Part shown: one piece after another, positions 5,204 through 6,417 of the stretch
How positions within the stretch are numbered: position 1 is the first letter of the stretch
Layout: every line of letters starts with the position of its first letter
Source: Treponema sp.
GTDB taxonomy: Bacteria > Spirochaetota > Spirochaetia > Treponematales > Breznakiellaceae
DNA length: 6,417 bases
Reading direction: 5' to 3'
Assembly: GCA_031284105.1 (NCBI GenBank)
Contig: JAITAN010000198.1
Span: forward strand, 1-6,417
Position numbers and translations under genes: made by a program
Notes under the pieces: generated by a model
The model's database searches: none
What the model saw: only the letters and a program-made list of their open reading frames with translations
Told to the model about the DNA's origin: nothing

Positions 5204-5240
5204 CAATCCGCGCAGTCCGCTTTACGGTTTGCGCGGATTG
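5204..5240 (+). promoter_or_regulatory. Leader hairpin upstream of the lipoprotein gene
   Basis: CAATCCGCGCA (5204-5214) and TGCGCGGATTG (5230-5240) form a perfect 11-base-pair stem. The interior adds CCG (5217-5219) with CGG (5225-5227) around a CTTTA loop. It ends 13 bases before the GGAG at 5254-5257. The following bases (AAACACTCAAAAAGG) contain no T-run, so an intrinsic terminator for the preceding gene is unlikely. A role in mRNA stability, processing or attenuation between the two genes is inference. Confidence 0.6.
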
Positions 5241-5264
5241 AAACACTCAAAAAGGAGACTACAC

Positions 5265-6417
5265 ATGAATAAAAGAAGCAAAGCGGGAATGCCGCTTGAG
5301 GAAGCAAGGGCGGCGGCGGCCCGCATAGTCCGTATGCTGACGCCCGCGAAACACACGCGCGCGGCAATCGCGGCGCTTATGCTCGGCGCGGCGCTCACGT
5401 TTGCCGGCTGCCCGAATCCTGATACGGACAAAACCAACACGGAAAATCCCGATCCGAATCCTGACCCGAATCCGAATCCCGATCCTGACCCGAACCCTGA
5501 TCCTGACCCCGATCCGAACCCGGACCCGCCGGATGAGACTATAGTGGAGATACCGGAACTCGGCGCGGGCGGTCCTTCGGCCCGGCTCGTCATACCCGCG
5601 GCGGCGGGCGCGGCGGCGACGCTTGAAATTGATGGCGCCGCGTCGAAATATGGCGCCGTGTCCGTCGCTTCGCTGAACGGTTTTATAACAAATGATCTGG
5701 CCGGCCGCGCGGTCGAGGTAAAGCTTGCTTCCGCGTCGGCGGCTGATATTTCGCTCGCCTACGTGCATTATGTGCGCGAGGCTTTGCTTGCCCGTGGCGC
5801 CGCCGGCGTGTCCGTGGCCGAAACGTCCGCGAATTTCACCCCCGTGTTCAGCAGTAAGGAATGGTGGGAAAAAACTGATTATCCCAACATGGGATACGGC
5901 AGAGATTTATACCCTGCCTATTCGTCCGCTTCGACATATTCTAATTTTGCTGCTGGCGGAATAGAAATCATGAACGGTATAAAAGTTTTCAAAAATTCTT
6001 CCGATAACAACAAGTATATGATTGCATACAATAGGCCGATTAAGGCTTCCAATGTTGCATTGGGGTATGGTAATAACGGGGTGACATATCCGTTCTCCGG
6101 CTTGGGGTTGAAGAAAGAAGTGGGTGGAAGTATTTCTCCTCTAAATGACACCATATTAATTAACGGAGGTTATTATGACGGTGCCCATATTATTAATAAT
6201 GCCATTGATTTCCCCTATTATAAGAATCTTTTGACCGAGGCGGGCCTGTATCCTTCGGATAACATGTTGCCCGACCATTCAAGGATTGTCATAAATTCCC
6301 CCGGCTCCGACGCGAACGTCGCCTCGAACGGGATTTACGACTTCATCCTCGCCTACTACAATCCGAAATCGACGGAGCCGGCGTCGTCGGGAGCCTCCGG
6401 AGACAAGGCGCTTCTCC
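5265..6417 (+). CDS. Putative lipoprotein with Asn/Asp-Pro spacer, unrecognised domain (3' end outside window)
   Basis: An open frame of 384 codons runs off the right edge without a stop. The ATG is preceded by AAAGGAG at a 7-base gap. The N-terminus is unusually long and basic for a signal peptide (32 residues), then comes a hydrophobic core (AAIAALMLGAALTFAGC, 33-49) ending in Cys49. FAGC is a relaxed lipobox of the sort tolerated in spirochaetes; Met24 is an alternative start giving a normal signal length. Residues 50-89 form a spacer of repeated NP and DP dipeptides, which would hold the domain away from the membrane. The remainder (about 93-384) is rich in Ala, Gly, Tyr and Asn, and I recognise no family. 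Surface or periplasmic location is inferred. Base composition falls from roughly two-thirds GC in the first part to under 40 percent in several rows between 5941 and 6240. Confidence 0.85.
   Translation, partial: MNKRSKAGMPLEEARAAAARIVRMLTPAKHTRAAIAALMLGAALTFAGCPNPDTDKTNTENPDPNPDPNPNPDPDPNPDPDPDPNPDPPDETIVEIPELGAGGPSARLVIPAAAGAAATLEIDGAASKYGAVSVASLNGFITNDLAGRAVEVKLASASAADISLAYVHYVREALLARGAAGVSVAETSANFTPVFSSKEWWEKTDYPNMGYGRDLYPAYSSASTYSNFAAGGIEIMNGIKVFKNSSDNNKYMIAYNRPIKASNVALGYGNNGVTYPFSGLGLKKEVGGSISPLNDTILINGGYYDGAHIINNAIDFPYYKNLLTEAGLYPSDNMLPDHSRIVINSPGSDANVASNGIYDFILAYYNPKSTEPASSGASGDKALL
5442..5531 (+). repeat. Short tandem repeat encoding the (N/D)P spacer
   Basis: About fifteen consecutive six-base units of the forms AATCCx, GATCCx, GACCCx and AACCCx encode alternating Asn/Asp-Pro dipeptides (residues 60-89 of the lipoprotein). 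Codons vary between units, so the array is not perfectly uniform. Units are a multiple of three, so gain or loss would lengthen or shorten the spacer without a frameshift. Confidence 0.85.

Noticed and set aside
5204..5240. Intrinsic terminator for the fn3-like gene
   Set aside because: The stem is strong but no T-run follows on the plus strand.
4462..5367. Long minus-strand open frame (301 codons) over the fn3-like gene
   Set aside because: It is antisense to a gene with a good ribosome binding site and coherent domain pattern. Its product is Ser/Ala/Pro/Arg-rich with no recognisable fold, as expected of a shadow in GC-rich DNA, and it crosses the lipoprotein start.
5222..5593. Minus-strand Gly/Ser/Phe-rich frame with GSGFGSG repeats
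   Set aside because: It is the antisense mirror of the same dipeptide repeat and has no start context.
5259..5768. Minus-strand Arg-rich frame over the lipoprotein N-terminus
   Set aside because: Its low-complexity Arg/Val/Ile pattern is the reverse reading of the Asn/Asp-Pro dipeptide repeat, and the plus-strand frame has the ribosome binding site and lipobox.
5265..6417. Diversity-generating retroelement target in the lipoprotein
   Set aside because: Such systems vary lipoproteins in treponemes, but no reverse transcriptase, template repeat or accessory gene is visible in the window.

Overview
The window looks like a piece of a bacterial chromosome of moderate to high GC. A host-associated spirochaete (Treponema or a relative) is my best guess. 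I infer this from the combination of a small OadG-type sodium-pump subunit next to OadA, an mraY-ftsW pair, a TPR protein, a lipoprotein with a relaxed lipobox (FAGC), and a small fibronectin-III-like protein of a kind I remember from gut treponemes and Bacteroidetes. Nothing in the window is diagnostic, so the taxonomy is inference only.

Left part (1-3756), all on the minus strand, reading right to left: a four-repeat TPR protein with an unrecognised N-terminal domain; mraY (lipid I synthesis); ftsW (SEDS peptidoglycan glycosyltransferase), which overlaps the end of mraY by 4 bases (ATGA); then, after a 115-base gap holding a good extended -10 promoter, oadG and the first 64 codons of oadA (oxaloacetate decarboxylase / carboxyltransferase alpha). 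mraY and ftsW are consecutive parts of the lipid II and septal wall pathway. The oad pair is a separate transcription unit for a membrane biotin-dependent sodium-pumping decarboxylase.

Middle part (3757-4489): a 733-base divergent region with no confident gene and an unusual density of structure. Going rightwards it holds a hairpin just before the TPR gene's ribosome binding site, five A/T-tracts phased at 9-10 bases, a heptanucleotide array (GATCACC, 8 full copies plus a partial one, 9 GATC sites), a minus-strand promoter candidate with consensus hexamers (TTGACA, TATAAT) abutting that array, twelve consecutive 21-base degenerate repeats encoding a Pro-centred heptad, and a large nested hairpin just before the next gene. 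One reading frame stays open across all of the right-hand part (3904-4476). I list it only as a doubtful gene.

Right part (4490-6417), plus strand: a 221-residue hypothetical protein with a helical N-terminal half and a fibronectin-III-like C-terminal half, then a large lipoprotein with an Asn/Asp-Pro spacer that runs off the window. Its open frame covers the last 1153 bases, and it contains an AT-rich stretch that contrasts with its GC-rich start.

The most interesting signals are (a) the repeat-laden divergent region and (b) three separate genes (TPR protein, fn3-like protein, lipoprotein) that each carry a strong inverted repeat ending 10-15 bases upstream of the Shine-Dalgarno sequence.
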